From Paraburkholderia ferrariae NBRC 106233 (GTDB lineage Bacteria > Pseudomonadota > Gammaproteobacteria > Burkholderiales > Burkholderiaceae), in the NCBI RefSeq assembly GCF_000685035.1, contig NZ_BAYB01000007.1, positions 248,001 to 312,000 on the forward strand: a DNA stretch of 64,000 nt. The letters run 5' to 3'. Positions within the stretch are counted from its first letter, which is position 1. Each line of letters starts with the position of its first letter. This document shows, piece by piece, positions 1-10,441 of this stretch. Made by a program: the position numbers and the translations under genes. The notes beneath the pieces were generated by a model. It had not been told where the DNA came from. It saw only the letters and a list, made by a program, of their open reading frames with translations, and did no database searches.

Positions 1-403
1 CCGCCCGCGTACCTTTGTCGAGCGGGTTCAATGCATTTCCCCAGAACCACCGCCGCTCGATGGTTTGCCCGAACCACGGCTCCCATTGCTCGCGAGTCCC
101 GAACAGGCGCACCGTCGCAAGATGCAGATGATGAAATGCGAACAGGTGAGCGAGCGAGCTATCGACCCGAGCGAAACGCCGTACGACCGACAGCGTGTCG
201 AACCAGCTCGCGCCGTAGCCACCGTATGCGCTCGGCACGCTCAACCCGAGCAGGCCACTTTCGCGCAGCACCTGCCGTTCATGCAGCGCCGTCCCGCCCG
301 CCTGATCACGCGCCACCGCCGTGCGCTCCAGGTTCTGGGCGACGGATTCCACTGCGGGTTGCCATGAGGCTGATCCGGCAGCCTCTACGCTGATGTGCGT
401 CAT
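1..403 (-). CDS. DszC-like acyl-CoA dehydrogenase-fold monooxygenase (partial, 3' end off window)
   Basis: The frame opens at ATG 403 and runs off the left edge, so only about 134 N-terminal residues are visible. The segment [18 protein letters not shown] followed by REQWEPWF and [11 protein letters not shown] is shared almost word for word with the protein at 680-1897, so the two are paralogs. Known members of this branch of the acyl-CoA dehydrogenase fold (DszC, SfnC/MsuC) are reduced-flavin-dependent oxygenases acting on organosulfur compounds. The SfnR-type activator and SfnB-like gene nearby point the same way. A flavin reductase partner is not visible and might lie further left. Exact substrate unknown. 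Confidence 0.8.
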   Translation of the reverse strand, partial: MTHISVEAAGSASWQPAVESVAQNLERTAVARDQAGGTALHERQVLRESGLLGLSVPSAYGGYGASWFDTLSVVRRFARVDSSLAHLFAFHHLHLATVRLFGTREQWEPWFGQTIERRWFWGNALNPLDKGTRA

Positions 404-440
404 AAACAAAATCCCTTCCGATCCAAAGTCAGGCCGGTGT

Positions 441-460
441 TTAAGCACAGCCCATGCCAC
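441..460 (-). promoter_or_regulatory. sigma54 (-24/-12) promoter for the leftward DszC-like gene
   Basis: Read on the minus strand, the site is TGGCATG-GGCT-GTGCT: the GG (457-458) and GC (445-446) dinucleotides are 10 bp apart, as in the RpoN consensus TGGCACG-N4-TTGCW. It predicts a start near 433, about 30 nt before ATG 403. A near-copy precedes the SfnB-like gene at 4298. The cognate activator is probably the SfnR-type protein at 1894-3000. Confidence 0.6.
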
Positions 461-679
461 GGCGAAACCGCTCAAAATCGCGGGATCGATGGCTCGAACT
501 GCTCGCTCATCAGCAGCTCGCCAACAAGCTGCTGCCTGGCAAGCAATAACATCGAGATGAATTGCCTCGCCACCAGCAATCTGATTTGGATATGACAAAT
601 CATTGCTTTTCCAGTAGCACCGACAAACGGAAAATCCGTGGGAAAAGCCGCATATGCGGCACCTCACCATCCCGATCAC

Positions 680-1893
680 ATGGCCATACTCTCGACCTGT
701 CCAGAAACCATCGAACCCTACGAGACGCCTTCCCACGCGCCGACGGTTCAGGTCATCGCCGAACAACTTGCCGCCCGCTTCGCCCAGACCGCCGCGGAGC
801 GCGATCGCATGGGCGGCACGCCGAAGGCCGAACGCGATGCACTACGCGCAAGCGGTCTGCTGCGGCTCAGCATTCCTGCCGCATACGGCGGATTCGGCGC
901 AAACTGGCAGATCACGCTGGGCATCGTGCGTACGCTGGCACGTGCAGACAGCTCACTCGCCCATCTCTTCGGTTTTCATCATCTGCTGCTCGCAACCGTG
1001 CGCCTGTTCGGCGCGCGCGAGCAATGGGAGCCGTGGTTTCGACAGACGGCAACGCATAACTGGTTCTGGGGCAACGCACTCAATCCGCTCGACGACCGCA
1101 CGGTCAGTTCGCCATGCAATAGCTGGCTCGAATTCAGCGGCCAGAAAAGCTTCTGCTCCGGTGCGCTCGATTCAGAAATGCTGATCGCGTCGGCTCGCGA
1201 CATCGACACGAATACGCTGCTGATCGCGGCCGTCCCGACGCAGCGCAGCGGCATTTCCATTGCGCAAGACTGGAACAACATCGGGCAACGTCAGACCGAC
1301 AGTGGAACCGTGACCTTCGAGAAAGTGCGCGTCGAGCATCACGAGATCCTCTCGAATCCAGGTCCGCTGTCGACGCCGCTTGCGTGCCTGCGTCCGCTGA
1401 TCGCGCAACTCGTTCTCACGAACATCTATCTCGGCATCGGCGAGGCCGCATTCGAGGACGCTCGCCACTACACCCTGCACGAAGCCAGACCCTGGCCGCT
1501 TTCCGGTATCGGACGAACCGACGAGGACCCTTACATCGTCGGTCAATACGGAGAGTTCTGGGCTGGGCTGGAAGCGGCGCGCGTACTGGCCGACCGCGCT
1601 GCCGAGCAACTCGACGCGGCCTGGGCGCGCGGTCCCGCGCTCGGCGAGACGGAGCGCGGGGAGGTAGCGCTTGCCGTTGCCAGTGCCAAGGTGACGGCGA
1701 TCCGTACCGGGCTCGACGTCTGTACCCGCATGTTCGACGTCGCAGGCGCCCGCGCCACGCATGGCGCACTGGGCCTGGACCGTCACTGGCGTAATCTGCG
1801 GACCCACTCGCTGCACGACCCGCTGGCTTACAAGCTGCGCGAACTCGGCGAGTGGGCGCTCAAACGAACCTATCCCCGACCGAGCTTCTACTC

Positions 1894-1897
<4 letters not shown>
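680..1897 (+). CDS. DszC-like acyl-CoA dehydrogenase-fold monooxygenase
   Basis: A 405-residue protein of the acyl-CoA dehydrogenase fold, closest in type to the DszC/SfnC flavin-dependent sulfur monooxygenases. Landmarks are [11 protein letters not shown] near the N-terminus, [27 protein letters not shown], and a C-terminal [17 protein letters not shown] segment typical of this branch. The reaction would be FMNH2- and O2-dependent oxygenation of an organosulfur substrate; the substrate is not known. Start is uncertain: ATG 680 matches the length of the paralog at 403, while GTG 638 is in frame upstream with a weak purine tract. The stop overlaps the start of the sigma54 activator (ATGA), so the two are co-transcribed. 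No sigma54 element was found in front of this gene. Confidence 0.8.
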
Positions 1898-3000
<1,103 letters not shown>

Positions 3001-3032
3001 TTTGCTTCGGCGCACATGAACCATGCCCGCAA

Positions 3033-4298
3033 TCAGGCAGCAGACTGGGTGCCCGCTCCGCTACCGATAGCCCAGACGTATGGCGGCTCGGTACCGTTAA
3101 TTTCCCAATCGCCAACGATGCGCGCCTTGAACACGAGCGGGTTGTGCGAGGCCGCGGTGCGTGCATTGCGCCAGTGGCGATCGAGTCCCTTCGCGGCACT
3201 CGACCCCGATGCACCGAGTGCGTTGAACAATTCGGTCGTCGCTCGCAGGACAAGGTCCGATACGACGATCTGCGCGCGTGCCGAATCCAGTTCCGCGTCG
3301 ACGTTTGCCCGATGTTCTGCCTGCTCGTCGCTACCAAAGCGGGCTTCGTACGCACGTTGAGACGCTTCGCTCGCACGTACGGCAGCAGCCTCGGCCGCGA
3401 ACACGCGTGCGGCTACCTCGCCCACTACCTGCTGGATCTGCGGGTCCTGGGCGAACGACGGCGCGTTGCCGTGGCTGAAAATGCGTTTGCGGGCACGCAC
3501 CTCACGCGCGATGTCGCGCAGTGCCGCATGCCCGCTACCGGCGAGCACCGCAAGAAGTACGAGCTGGTAAAACGCCGTCTGGTACTTGAAACGGCTTGTG
3601 AAATCGATTACGTCATCCGTATCCACGCGGGCGGCTTCAAATCGGGTGGTACCGCTGCCCGTCGTCCGCTGCCCGAAGCCGTCCCAGTCGTCGCTGCGCT
3701 GCACGCCGGGCTGGTTCGTGCGCACGGCGGCTATCACGTCGCGGCCGTCCTCGTCGCGCGCGAACACGTCGATCCAGTCCGCGAAAATGCTTCCCGTCGA
3801 ATAGTATTTCTCGCCATTGATGACCCAGCCGTCACCATCACGATGCACTCGCGTGATGACGTCACCGATTGCGACGCCGCCGACCTCGGTCCACGCGTTG
3901 CCGACGAGTTCGCCGGCAACGAAGCGCCGGAACCATTCGTCGCGCGCCGGCCCGGGTTCGGCGTTCAGGCGATCTTCGACGAACGCGAAGTGTCCGCGTA
4001 GCGCCTGGGGAATGTTGGAATCGGCCGTGGCCAGTTCGATGAGCAGTTGCACCAGTTGCGGCAGCGACGCGCCTGCACCGCCTTGCTCGACCGGTATACG
4101 AACCGCACCGAATCCGGCCTTGCGGAGCCACTCGATCGGCTCATAGGGGAGCGAGCGCAAACGTTCGCGTTCAAGGGCTCCATCCGCGATACGAGAAAAT
4201 ATCGGACGAAATCGCTCGGCCAAACGTTCGTAGTCCGTGCCTTTCGATAGCGAAGCATCGGAAGATGGAATGGATTTCAGGTGGTTTGATGCGGTCAT
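3033..4298 (-). CDS. sfnB: SfnB-like sulfur acquisition oxidoreductase (acyl-CoA dehydrogenase fold)
   Basis: A 421-residue acyl-CoA dehydrogenase-fold flavoprotein that differs clearly from the two DszC-like paralogs to its left. It has GFGAVRIPVEQGGAGAS near residue 65, GNAWTEVGG, INGEKYYSTGS and a C-terminal [17 protein letters not shown]. The family includes SfnB, an oxidoreductase of the SfnR regulon in sulfone and sulfonate use whose exact reaction is unsettled. It is transcribed toward the sfnR-like gene, with 32 bp between the two stops. A sigma54 element 43 bp upstream of ATG 4298 supports control by the neighbouring activator. Confidence 0.75.
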   Translation of the reverse strand: MTASNHLKSIPSSDASLSKGTDYERLAERFRPIFSRIADGALERERLRSLPYEPIEWLRKAGFGAVRIPVEQGGAGASLPQLVQLLIELATADSNIPQALRGHFAFVEDRLNAEPGPARDEWFRRFVAGELVGNAWTEVGGVAIGDVITRVHRDGDGWVINGEKYYSTGSIFADWIDVFARDEDGRDVIAAVRTNQPGVQRSDDWDGFGQRTTGSGTTRFEAARVDTDDVIDFTSRFKYQTAFYQLVLLAVLAGSGHAALRDIAREVRARKRIFSHGNAPSFAQDPQIQQVVGEVAARVFAAEAAAVRASEASQRAYEARFGSDEQAEHRANVDAELDSARAQIVVSDLVLRATTELFNALGASGSSAAKGLDRHWRNARTAASHNPLVFKARIVGDWEINGTEPPYVWAIGSGAGTQSAA

Positions 4299-4340
4299 AT
4301 CAGATTCGGTTGGTCAGAATTGGTGTGGCCCATTGTCAAA

Positions 4341-4355
4341 GCAGAAGCCATGCCA
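4341..4355 (-). promoter_or_regulatory. sigma54 (-24/-12) promoter for the SfnB-like gene
   Basis: On the minus strand the site reads TGGCATG-GCTT-CTGCT, with GG at 4353-4354 and GC at 4341-4342, exactly 10 bp apart. The predicted start is near 4329, about 30 nt before ATG 4298. The first seven bases are identical to those of the element at 441-460. Confidence 0.6.
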
Positions 4356-4767
4356 TACCGTGACGGGCCGTATGGTCGCCGTGCTTCGCCGTCGCTAGAT
4401 GACTTGACTGCTGACCAATCAGCAAGGGTGCTGGCAAGGTGCTGCGTGACGGACAATTCTGTTCGGAAAGCGGTTCTCGACGGATGCCGGTGTTTTTGAT
4501 GATTGTGTGAGATGAATGTAAGCGGCTCAGTTGGGCCACTGGTCCATTCGCATGCGCGTGAGGCATGATGGTGAACGGGAGCTGCCGGTCAGGTACTGGG
4601 CCGCCGCTCAGCGAGGGCAAGCGGCCCGATGGCTTCGGCTATGGGATTCGTGAAACAGGGGCAAGGTCACGTTCGACTAGCGGCTGCTCTTACGACTGGC
4701 GGCAAACTGATTGTTCTCAGGCGACCACCGCCCTCAGAACCCGGATGCTGTCGGGTGGCGCTCGGCT
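4356..4767. other. Non-coding stretch
   Basis: No convincing gene was found. Short open frames occur on both strands but lack a ribosome site, recognisable domains or sensible composition. The right end carries the 3' end of a possible small protein gene. Confidence 0.4.
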
Positions 4768-4929
4768 CTACATGCGGGTCGCGGAATAGTTATCGACTGC
4801 CGTGGCGGCGGCTTGTGCCGGTCTGGAAGCCGCCTGGGACAACAGCGCCACCATGCCCGCCACCGGCGTGCCGCCCAACAGATACGAGAGGATCGCGGTG
4901 GCAACCCCTCTTCGAAGCAGGCGAATCAT
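4768..4929 (-). CDS. Possible small membrane or exported protein (53 aa)
   Basis: The frame opens at ATG 4929 after a GGAGA ribosome site about 6 nt upstream; an alternative ATG is at 4935. The N-terminus is basic (MIRLLRRG) and is followed by a hydrophobic stretch (about residues 8-32) and a small Ala-rich tail, which fits a signal anchor or a short inner-membrane peptide. It lies downstream of the OmpW-like gene in the same direction. No family recognised; it could be chance. Confidence 0.35.
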   Translation of the reverse strand: MIRLLRRGVATAILSYLLGGTPVAGMVALLSQAASRPAQAAATAVDNYSATRM

Positions 4930-5043
4930 GCGCATCTCCAGATTCGACTTATCGATTAGCGATCCTGACGATATCGCCATGCCGGGAAGCGTGTTGCCGC
5001 ATCGCCCTGAAGCACGAATCGGGTCATGCGGCAAATCCGGGCA

Positions 5044-5772
5044 TCAGAAGCGATACGCAACACCGACAAAGCTGATCAGCGGGTTTTCGTGAATCTTGAT
5101 CTGGGAGACGACATCCGTCGTCGGCAGATGCGTGGTGATCGTGCCGATCGACGAGAAGTGCAGATAGGTCAGCGATGCCGTCAACGCCCAGTGCTTGTCG
5201 ATGTTGTAATTGGCCCCCACGCTGACGACTGGCGCGAAGCCGGGCTTGAAGTGCGCCGAGGAGGGGGCGCTCGCCGTCGCGCCGTTCGAAAACTCCAGCG
5301 AGGCGACTTGCTGGAACGCGGAATTGACGCGCACGTCGGTGTCGAATTTGTACGCCACGCCCGCGCCGATGAACGGGCGGAATTTCCACGTGGGCTCGCC
5401 GATATAGTATTTGAACAGCATGAGCGGCGCCCAGCTGCGTGCGGTAGCGAGCGGATTGAGTGCGGGATTGGAGAGATTGCCCGTGCCCTTCAGATCGATT
5501 TTCGGCGGGATGCCGAGCCACGTTTCGGTGGCGATGTTGTCGGTGAGGAAATACGTCAGCGTCAGGCCAAGCGTATTGGGATTGCTTGCGACAGCGCCGG
5601 TGTTGGGCTGGCTGCCCAGCGGCGGATCGATGACCGACATCTCTCCGGTGCCAAGCCGCGAATCGACGTGCAACCATCCAGCACCGACCACCAGATCTCC
5701 CTTGCTTTGCGCATGCGCGACACCCCACGTCAGCAGGGCGCATCCCGCCGCGAGCAACTTCGTGACTTTCAT
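5044..5772 (-). CDS. OmpW-family outer membrane protein
   Basis: A 242-residue precursor. ATG 5772 is chosen over the more upstream in-frame start because a GGAGA site precedes it and the protein then begins with a normal signal peptide (MKVTKLLAAGCALLTWGVAHAQ, cut near residue 22). The mature part alternates short polar turns with beta strands, includes LTLTYFLTDNIATE and KFRPFIGAGVAYKF, and ends in Phe after a YRF beta signal, as in OmpW-type eight-stranded barrels. OmpW proteins form a narrow hydrophobic channel for small apolar molecules. It may serve uptake for the flanking catabolic loci, which is inference. Confidence 0.85.
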   Translation of the reverse strand: MKVTKLLAAGCALLTWGVAHAQSKGDLVVGAGWLHVDSRLGTGEMSVIDPPLGSQPNTGAVASNPNTLGLTLTYFLTDNIATETWLGIPPKIDLKGTGNLSNPALNPLATARSWAPLMLFKYYIGEPTWKFRPFIGAGVAYKFDTDVRVNSAFQQVASLEFSNGATASAPSSAHFKPGFAPVVSVGANYNIDKHWALTASLTYLHFSSIGTITTHLPTTDVVSQIKIHENPLISFVGVAYRF

Positions 5773-6072
5773 GTCTCCGTCTCCTGATTCCGGATTTATA
5801 TCGACTGCCAACCGTTATGTAGTTCTAACTATTACTGGATACACATAGGGGCCGGATGCGGGGCAGGTGACGGACTAGCGTTTTCCGTTACCTGTGCCGT
5901 GCGTTTTTTTGCGGCTCCCGGGCTCGGGCGACCTGTTTAATGTGTACGTGGATGTTAGAAAGCGACAATGCCGGCAGCAATGGCTATGCAGGTCAGATTG
6001 ATGTCAGATCACCTCATCCTGCTCGCGGGCGCAGAAGAGGGTGGGCGGCACGCGGCCGCCTCGTCGGCTTCC
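5773..6072. other. Intergenic region with an inverted repeat at 5862-5897
   Basis: It lies between the OmpW start and the stop of the AraC-type gene, both leftward. It holds an imperfect 12-bp inverted repeat (GCAGGTGACGGA against TCCGTTACCTGT, loop about 9 nt, roughly 5862-5897) and a run of seven T about ten bases to its right. The T run would suit rightward transcription, but no rightward gene ends here, so the role is unknown. No gene is supported. Confidence 0.4.
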
Positions 6073-7161
6073 TCAGCTGCTCTTGCGGCGATATGTGCCG
6101 GGCGCGCTGCCTACCCAGCGCTTGAATGCCCGTTGAAAGGCGGCGCTATCGGTGAAGCCGAGTTCCTGTGCGATCTGCGTGAGCGTCATGCCGCTGGTGT
6201 TCAGGTGCATGATCGCAAGGTCGCGGCGCAGCTCGTCCTTCAGCGCCTGAAACGACGTCCCCTCGAGCGCGAGCCGTCGCTGGAGGGTGGCGACGGACAT
6301 GTTCATCGCGCCGGCCGTGACCGCCAGGTCGGGCCATGCGGGCTGCGTGCGCGACAGGTGGTTGCAGACCCTCTTGCTCACGACGTTCGACTCGCGCACG
6401 GGGACGACCATGCGTGCCTGCGCGTCGGCGAGGAATGCGCGCAACGCGGCTTCGTCCCGTCGCACTGGATTTTTTAGCCACGCCTCGTCGAACCAGACGG
6501 CCGTGTGCGGTTGCTGGAAATGGGGGGGCGCGGGAAAGATCGCGCTGTAGTGGGCCGCGTGATCGGGAATGTCGAACGCGAAGTCGAACGACACCGGCGG
6601 GAGCTGCCCTCCCGCGAGCCATGCGCCCAGCTGCCAGAACACGCGCAGCAGCAATTCGTGCAGGAAGACCGGCGCTTCGCCCGCGTTAGTGAAATGAAAT
6701 GCCAGTCCGGCCAGCCCGTTTCTGCGGCGCAATTCGATCGTCAGTTCGTCCTGGAGCAGGGCGAAGGTTTTCGCAAGCCGCCGGATCGCCGTTTCCAGAT
6801 CCGCGGCGCTCGCGGCGCAACGCGCGACCAGCGCAAAGCTGCCCGGCTTCAGCGGGCGGGACAGGAGCCCGAGGCATTCATCTTCGCGCCACTCGATCAG
6901 CGACGTGAACAAGGCGACATATTGCGCCGCGGTCACGCGTGCGCCCGCGTCGTCGAGCAGCGACGCGGGGATGCCTGCCGCGTCCAGAAAGCGCTCGCAG
7001 GACTCGTTGCGCAGCCGGAGCCCGGACAGCATGCTCTGCACGAAAACGATGGGAATGGTGATGGGCGCCTGGAGCATGACCGGTTGTGTCGTCGATTGAG
7101 GTGTTCCGCCATCCGAACGAGGCAATGTGTAATTGCCGGTTCGGGCCCACGTTTCTAACAT
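6073..7161 (-). CDS. AraC-family transcriptional regulator
   Basis: About 362 residues. The N-terminal part resembles the ligand-binding domain of AraC proteins of the OruR/ArgR-like type. The C-terminal hundred residues carry the double helix-turn-helix: MNMSVATLQRRLALEG, then LTQIAQELGFTDSAAFQRAFKRW and GSAPGTYRR. It is divergent from the acyl-CoA ligase that opens the catabolic operon at 7219, so it is the likely activator of that operon, with the catabolised acid or its CoA ester as candidate inducer. Start is uncertain: ATG 7170, 7161 and 7077 are all in frame, and none has a strong ribosome site. Confidence 0.8.
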   Translation of the reverse strand: MLETWARTGNYTLPRSDGGTPQSTTQPVMLQAPITIPIVFVQSMLSGLRLRNESCERFLDAAGIPASLLDDAGARVTAAQYVALFTSLIEWREDECLGLLSRPLKPGSFALVARCAASAADLETAIRRLAKTFALLQDELTIELRRRNGLAGLAFHFTNAGEAPVFLHELLLRVFWQLGAWLAGGQLPPVSFDFAFDIPDHAAHYSAIFPAPPHFQQPHTAVWFDEAWLKNPVRRDEAALRAFLADAQARMVVPVRESNVVSKRVCNHLSRTQPAWPDLAVTAGAMNMSVATLQRRLALEGTSFQALKDELRRDLAIMHLNTSGMTLTQIAQELGFTDSAAFQRAFKRWVGSAPGTYRRKSS

Positions 7162-7218
7162 GAGCCTCATGCACAAATCAATCAGCTCGCGAGCAACGCG
7201 GGCGATACGGAGACACGC

Positions 7219-8778
7219 ATGTACCTGACCCAGGCACTGCATCGTGCGATGCAGCAAAAAGGCGCTTGCATCGCAGTTCGTTTCGGTTCGAGACAGACCA
7301 CGTTTCGCCAGTTCGCGGACCGGATCGCGCGCCTGGCCGGCGCCCTGCGGGCCCTCGGGATGCAGACCGGCGATCGCGTCGCGATCCTTGCGCAAAATTC
7401 CGATCGCTACCTCGAATATCAGATGGCCGTGCCCTGGGGCGGCGGGGTCATGAATCCCTGCAACACGCGCTGGTCCCCGGCGGAAATCCTCTATTCGCTC
7501 GACGATTCGGGTTCGTCGATCCTGTTCGTCGACGACGCGTTTCTCGCACTCGCGCAGTCGTTGCGCGGCAAGGCATCGACGCTACGCGAGATGGTCTGGT
7601 GCGGCGAGGGTCCGGCACCCGAGGGCATGCACGATTACGAGACGCTGATCTCGGCAAACGCACCCATTGAAGACGTGGTGCGCCGCGGCGACGACCTGGC
7701 CGGGATCTTCTATACGGGCGGCACCACGGGTTTCCCGAAGGGCGTCATGCTGAGCCACTCCAATCTGGTCAGCTCGGGCCTCTCGCTGCGCTGCGAGGGG
7801 CTGGCGACGCCGGGCAACATCTATCTGCACGCGGCGCCCATGTTCCATCTCGCCGACATGGGCATCGCGATGCCGCAGTGGATCGAGGGCAATGCGCATT
7901 CCGTGGTGCCGGCATTTTCGCCGGAGCTCGTGCTGGACACGATCGAGCGCGACCGCGTCACGCACATGCTGCTCGTGCCGACGATGATCCAGATGCTGGT
8001 CGATCATCCCGTGATGCGCCAGCCGCGCGATCTCGCCAGCTTGCAGGCGATCATCTATGGCGCCTCGCCGATCTCCCAGGCGGTGCTCGACCGCGCGATG
8101 GCGGCGCTGCCCGGCGTCCAGTTCGTGCAGGCGTACGGGATGACCGAGCTGTCGCCCGTGGCCACGATCAATCCGGCGTGGTGCCACGAACCGGCGGCGC
8201 GCAGCCTCGGCCGGCTACGCTCGGGCGGGCGCGCCAGCTACTGCACGGAAGTGCGCGTGGTGGACCCGGAAGGCCGTGAAGTGCCGCGCGGCACGGTGGG
8301 CGAGATCGTCGTGCGCGGGCCGAACGTCATGCTCGGCTACTGGAACAAGCCCGAACAGACCGCCGCCGTGCTGAAAGACGGATGGATGCACACGGAAGAC
8401 GGCGGCTATATGGACGACGACGGGTTCATCTACGTCGTCGACAGGCAAAAGGACATGATCATCAGCGGCGGCGAGAACGTCTACTCGGCCGAGGTCGAGA
8501 ACGCAATCGCCCAGCATCCCGCTGTCGCCACGTGTGCGGTGATCGGCGTGCCGAGCGGCGAGTGGGGCGAGTCGGTCCATGCCGTCGTCGTGCTGAAGCC
8601 GGACGGAGACGTGTCCGCGCAGGCGCTGATCGCCCATACGAAAACGCTGATTGCCGGCTACAAGTGTCCCCGCAGCGTCGAATTCCGCGATGCGCTGCCG
8701 TTGTCCGGCACCGGCAAGATCCTCAAGACCGAATTGCGCAAGCCGTTCTGGGACGGCTGCAAGCGTCAGGTGAACTGA
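7219..8778 (+). CDS. AMP-forming acyl-CoA ligase
   Basis: A 519-residue ANL-superfamily enzyme. It has the P-loop YTGGTTGFPKGVMLSH, the adenine motif YGMTELSP, the hinge region around VDRQKDMIISGGENVYSAEVE and the C-terminal catalytic lysine in LSGTGKILKTELRK. It would activate a carboxylic acid to its CoA thioester and so start the pathway coded by the following seven genes. A GGAGA site precedes ATG 7219. The substrate is inferred from the downstream racemase and SCP-x thiolase to be a branched or cyclic-terpenoid acid; the ligase itself does not reveal it. Confidence 0.88.
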   Translation: MYLTQALHRAMQQKGACIAVRFGSRQTTFRQFADRIARLAGALRALGMQTGDRVAILAQNSDRYLEYQMAVPWGGGVMNPCNTRWSPAEILYSLDDSGSSILFVDDAFLALAQSLRGKASTLREMVWCGEGPAPEGMHDYETLISANAPIEDVVRRGDDLAGIFYTGGTTGFPKGVMLSHSNLVSSGLSLRCEGLATPGNIYLHAAPMFHLADMGIAMPQWIEGNAHSVVPAFSPELVLDTIERDRVTHMLLVPTMIQMLVDHPVMRQPRDLASLQAIIYGASPISQAVLDRAMAALPGVQFVQAYGMTELSPVATINPAWCHEPAARSLGRLRSGGRASYCTEVRVVDPEGREVPRGTVGEIVVRGPNVMLGYWNKPEQTAAVLKDGWMHTEDGGYMDDDGFIYVVDRQKDMIISGGENVYSAEVENAIAQHPAVATCAVIGVPSGEWGESVHAVVVLKPDGDVSAQALIAHTKTLIAGYKCPRSVEFRDALPLSGTGKILKTELRKPFWDGCKRQVN

Positions 8779-8804
8779 ATCCCGAATCCACTCAAGGAGG
8801 AACC

Positions 8805-9989
8805 ATGAGCTCATCTGTGATCGTTGCCGGCGTCGGCATGATCCCGTTCACGAAGCCCGGCGCCAGCGAGCCATATCCGGTCATGGCCAGCCGCGCGATC
8901 GCGGCCGCGCTGGCGAACGCAGGCGTCGAGTACCGCCACGTGCAGCAGGCGTATGCGGGCTACGTCTACGGCGATTCGACCGCAGGGCAGCGCGGCTTGT
9001 ACGAGGTCGGCATGACGGGCATTCCCGTCGTCAACGTCAACAACAACTGCTCGACGGGTTCGACCGCGCTGTACCTCGCGCGTCAGGCGGTGCAAAGCGG
9101 CGCGGTCGATTGCGCGCTGGCGTTCGGTTTCGAGCAGATGATGCCGGGCGCGCTGGGCTCGGTGTTTCAGGACCGGGTCAGCCCGTTCGAACGCTTCGAC
9201 GCCGTGACGGCCGAGTTGATCGACGTGCCGGGCATTCCGTTCGCGCTGCGCTACTTCGGCGGCGCGGGGCTCGCTCATATGCAGGAATTCGGCACGAAGG
9301 TCGAAACCTTCGCGAAGATTCGCGCCAAGGCGAGCCGCCACGCGGCGAACAATCCGCTGGCGCTGTTCCGCACCGTCGTCTCCGAAGAGGACGTGATGGC
9401 TTCGCAGACGATCTGGCCCGGCGTCATGACGAAGCTGATGGCCTGCCCGCCCACCTGCGGCGCCGCGGCGGCGCTGCTGGTGTCCGAAGCGTTCGCGAAG
9501 AAGCACGGACTGAACGCGGACGTGCGGATCCGCGCCCAGGCGATGACGACCGATACGCCGGCGGCATTCGATGCGCGCGACATGCGCGAAGTGGTGGGAT
9601 TCAGCATGACGCGCAGCGCGGCGCAGCAGGTGTATGACGCGGCCGGCGTTGCGCCCGAGGACATCGCGGTGGTCGAATTGCACGATTGTTTCGCGCACAA
9701 CGAATTGATCAGCTACGAAGCGCTGGGCCTTTGCCCGGTCGGCGGCGCGGAGCAGTTCGTCGTCGATGGCGACAACACCTACGGCGGCAAGGTCGTGACC
9801 AATCCGTCCGGCGGCTTGCTGTCGAAGGGGCATCCGCTCGGCGCGACCGGTCTCGCGCAGTGTACGGAACTCGTCGAGCAATTGCGCGGCCGTGCGGGCG
9901 CGCGGCAGGTCGAAGGGGCGCGCATGGCCTTGCAGCACAACCTGGGTCTTGGCGGCGCCTGCGTCGTCACACTGTACGAGAGGGTCTGA
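8805..9989 (+). CDS. SCP-x type thiolase (lipid-transfer protein thiolase)
   Basis: A 394-residue thiolase. The start at 8805 is fixed by a perfect AAGGAGG site five bases upstream. The nucleophile is Cys82 in NNNCSTGSTALYLA, and the C-terminal active site is marked by ELHDCFAHNE and SKGHPLGATG. These features place it with the sterol carrier protein x thiolase branch rather than the FadA branch. SCP-x thiolases cleave 3-oxoacyl-CoAs that carry a 2-methyl branch, as in pristanic acid and bile-acid side chains. The C-terminal SCP-2 lipid-binding domain of the animal protein is absent, as is usual in bacteria. Confidence 0.85.
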   Translation: MSSSVIVAGVGMIPFTKPGASEPYPVMASRAIAAALANAGVEYRHVQQAYAGYVYGDSTAGQRGLYEVGMTGIPVVNVNNNCSTGSTALYLARQAVQSGAVDCALAFGFEQMMPGALGSVFQDRVSPFERFDAVTAELIDVPGIPFALRYFGGAGLAHMQEFGTKVETFAKIRAKASRHAANNPLALFRTVVSEEDVMASQTIWPGVMTKLMACPPTCGAAAALLVSEAFAKKHGLNADVRIRAQAMTTDTPAAFDARDMREVVGFSMTRSAAQQVYDAAGVAPEDIAVVELHDCFAHNELISYEALGLCPVGGAEQFVVDGDNTYGGKVVTNPSGGLLSKGHPLGATGLAQCTELVEQLRGRAGARQVEGARMALQHNLGLGGACVVTLYERV

Positions 9990-9991
9990 CG

Positions 9992-10432
9992 ATGATCGAC
10001 AAGAAATGGATCGGGCATCACATCGGCGAGTCGACATTGCCGATCGAGCGCGGGCGGCTGAAATTCTTCGCGAAGGCGATCGGCGAGACCAATCCCGTCT
10101 ATCTCGACGAAGCGGCCGCGCGTGCCGCGGGCTACGCGGACCTGCCGGCGCCGCCGACCTTCCTGTTCGCGGCGGAACTCGATTCGGGCGCGATGTTCGG
10201 GCTGCTCGAAACGCTCGACGTGCCCGCGTCAAAGATCCTCCACGGCGAGGAGCAGTTCGAGTACCTCGGCCCGGTCGTCGCGGGCGACACGGTCGTCGTC
10301 AGCTCGCAGATCAAGGACATCTACGACAAGAAAGGGGGCGCGCTCGAATTTATCGAGATCGAATCCCGTGTGACCAATCAGTACGGGGACCCGGTCGCGA
10401 ACATGCGATCGGTGGTGGTCGTACGCAATTGA
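9992..10432 (+). CDS. MaoC-fold (FAS1-like) dehydratase subunit, probably non-catalytic
   Basis: A 146-residue hot-dog protein beginning two bases after the thiolase stop. The usual MaoC catalytic motif (Asp and, five residues on, His) reads GETNPVYLD here, with Glu32 and Tyr37 in those places. The next gene codes a second MaoC subunit that has both residues. The pairing is like the heteromeric enoyl-CoA hydratases of sterol side-chain degradation (ChsH1-ChsH2), where one hot-dog subunit is catalytic and the other shapes the substrate tunnel. That it forms such a heteromer is inferred from gene order and motif loss. Confidence 0.75.
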   Translation: MIDKKWIGHHIGESTLPIERGRLKFFAKAIGETNPVYLDEAAARAAGYADLPAPPTFLFAAELDSGAMFGLLETLDVPASKILHGEEQFEYLGPVVAGDTVVVSSQIKDIYDKKGGALEFIEIESRVTNQYGDPVANMRSVVVVRN

Positions 10433-10441
10433 AGGACGGCC

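Noticed and set aside
404..679. A sigma54 promoter for the rightward DszC-like gene
   Set aside because: No GG-N10-GC pair was found on the plus strand between the two divergent genes.
4336..4767. Short open frames between the SfnB-like gene and the small protein gene
   Set aside because: They lack ribosome sites and recognisable composition on either strand and overlap each other.
5862..5930. Terminator for a rightward transcript near OmpW
   Set aside because: The T run is separated from the stem by about ten bases and no rightward gene ends there.
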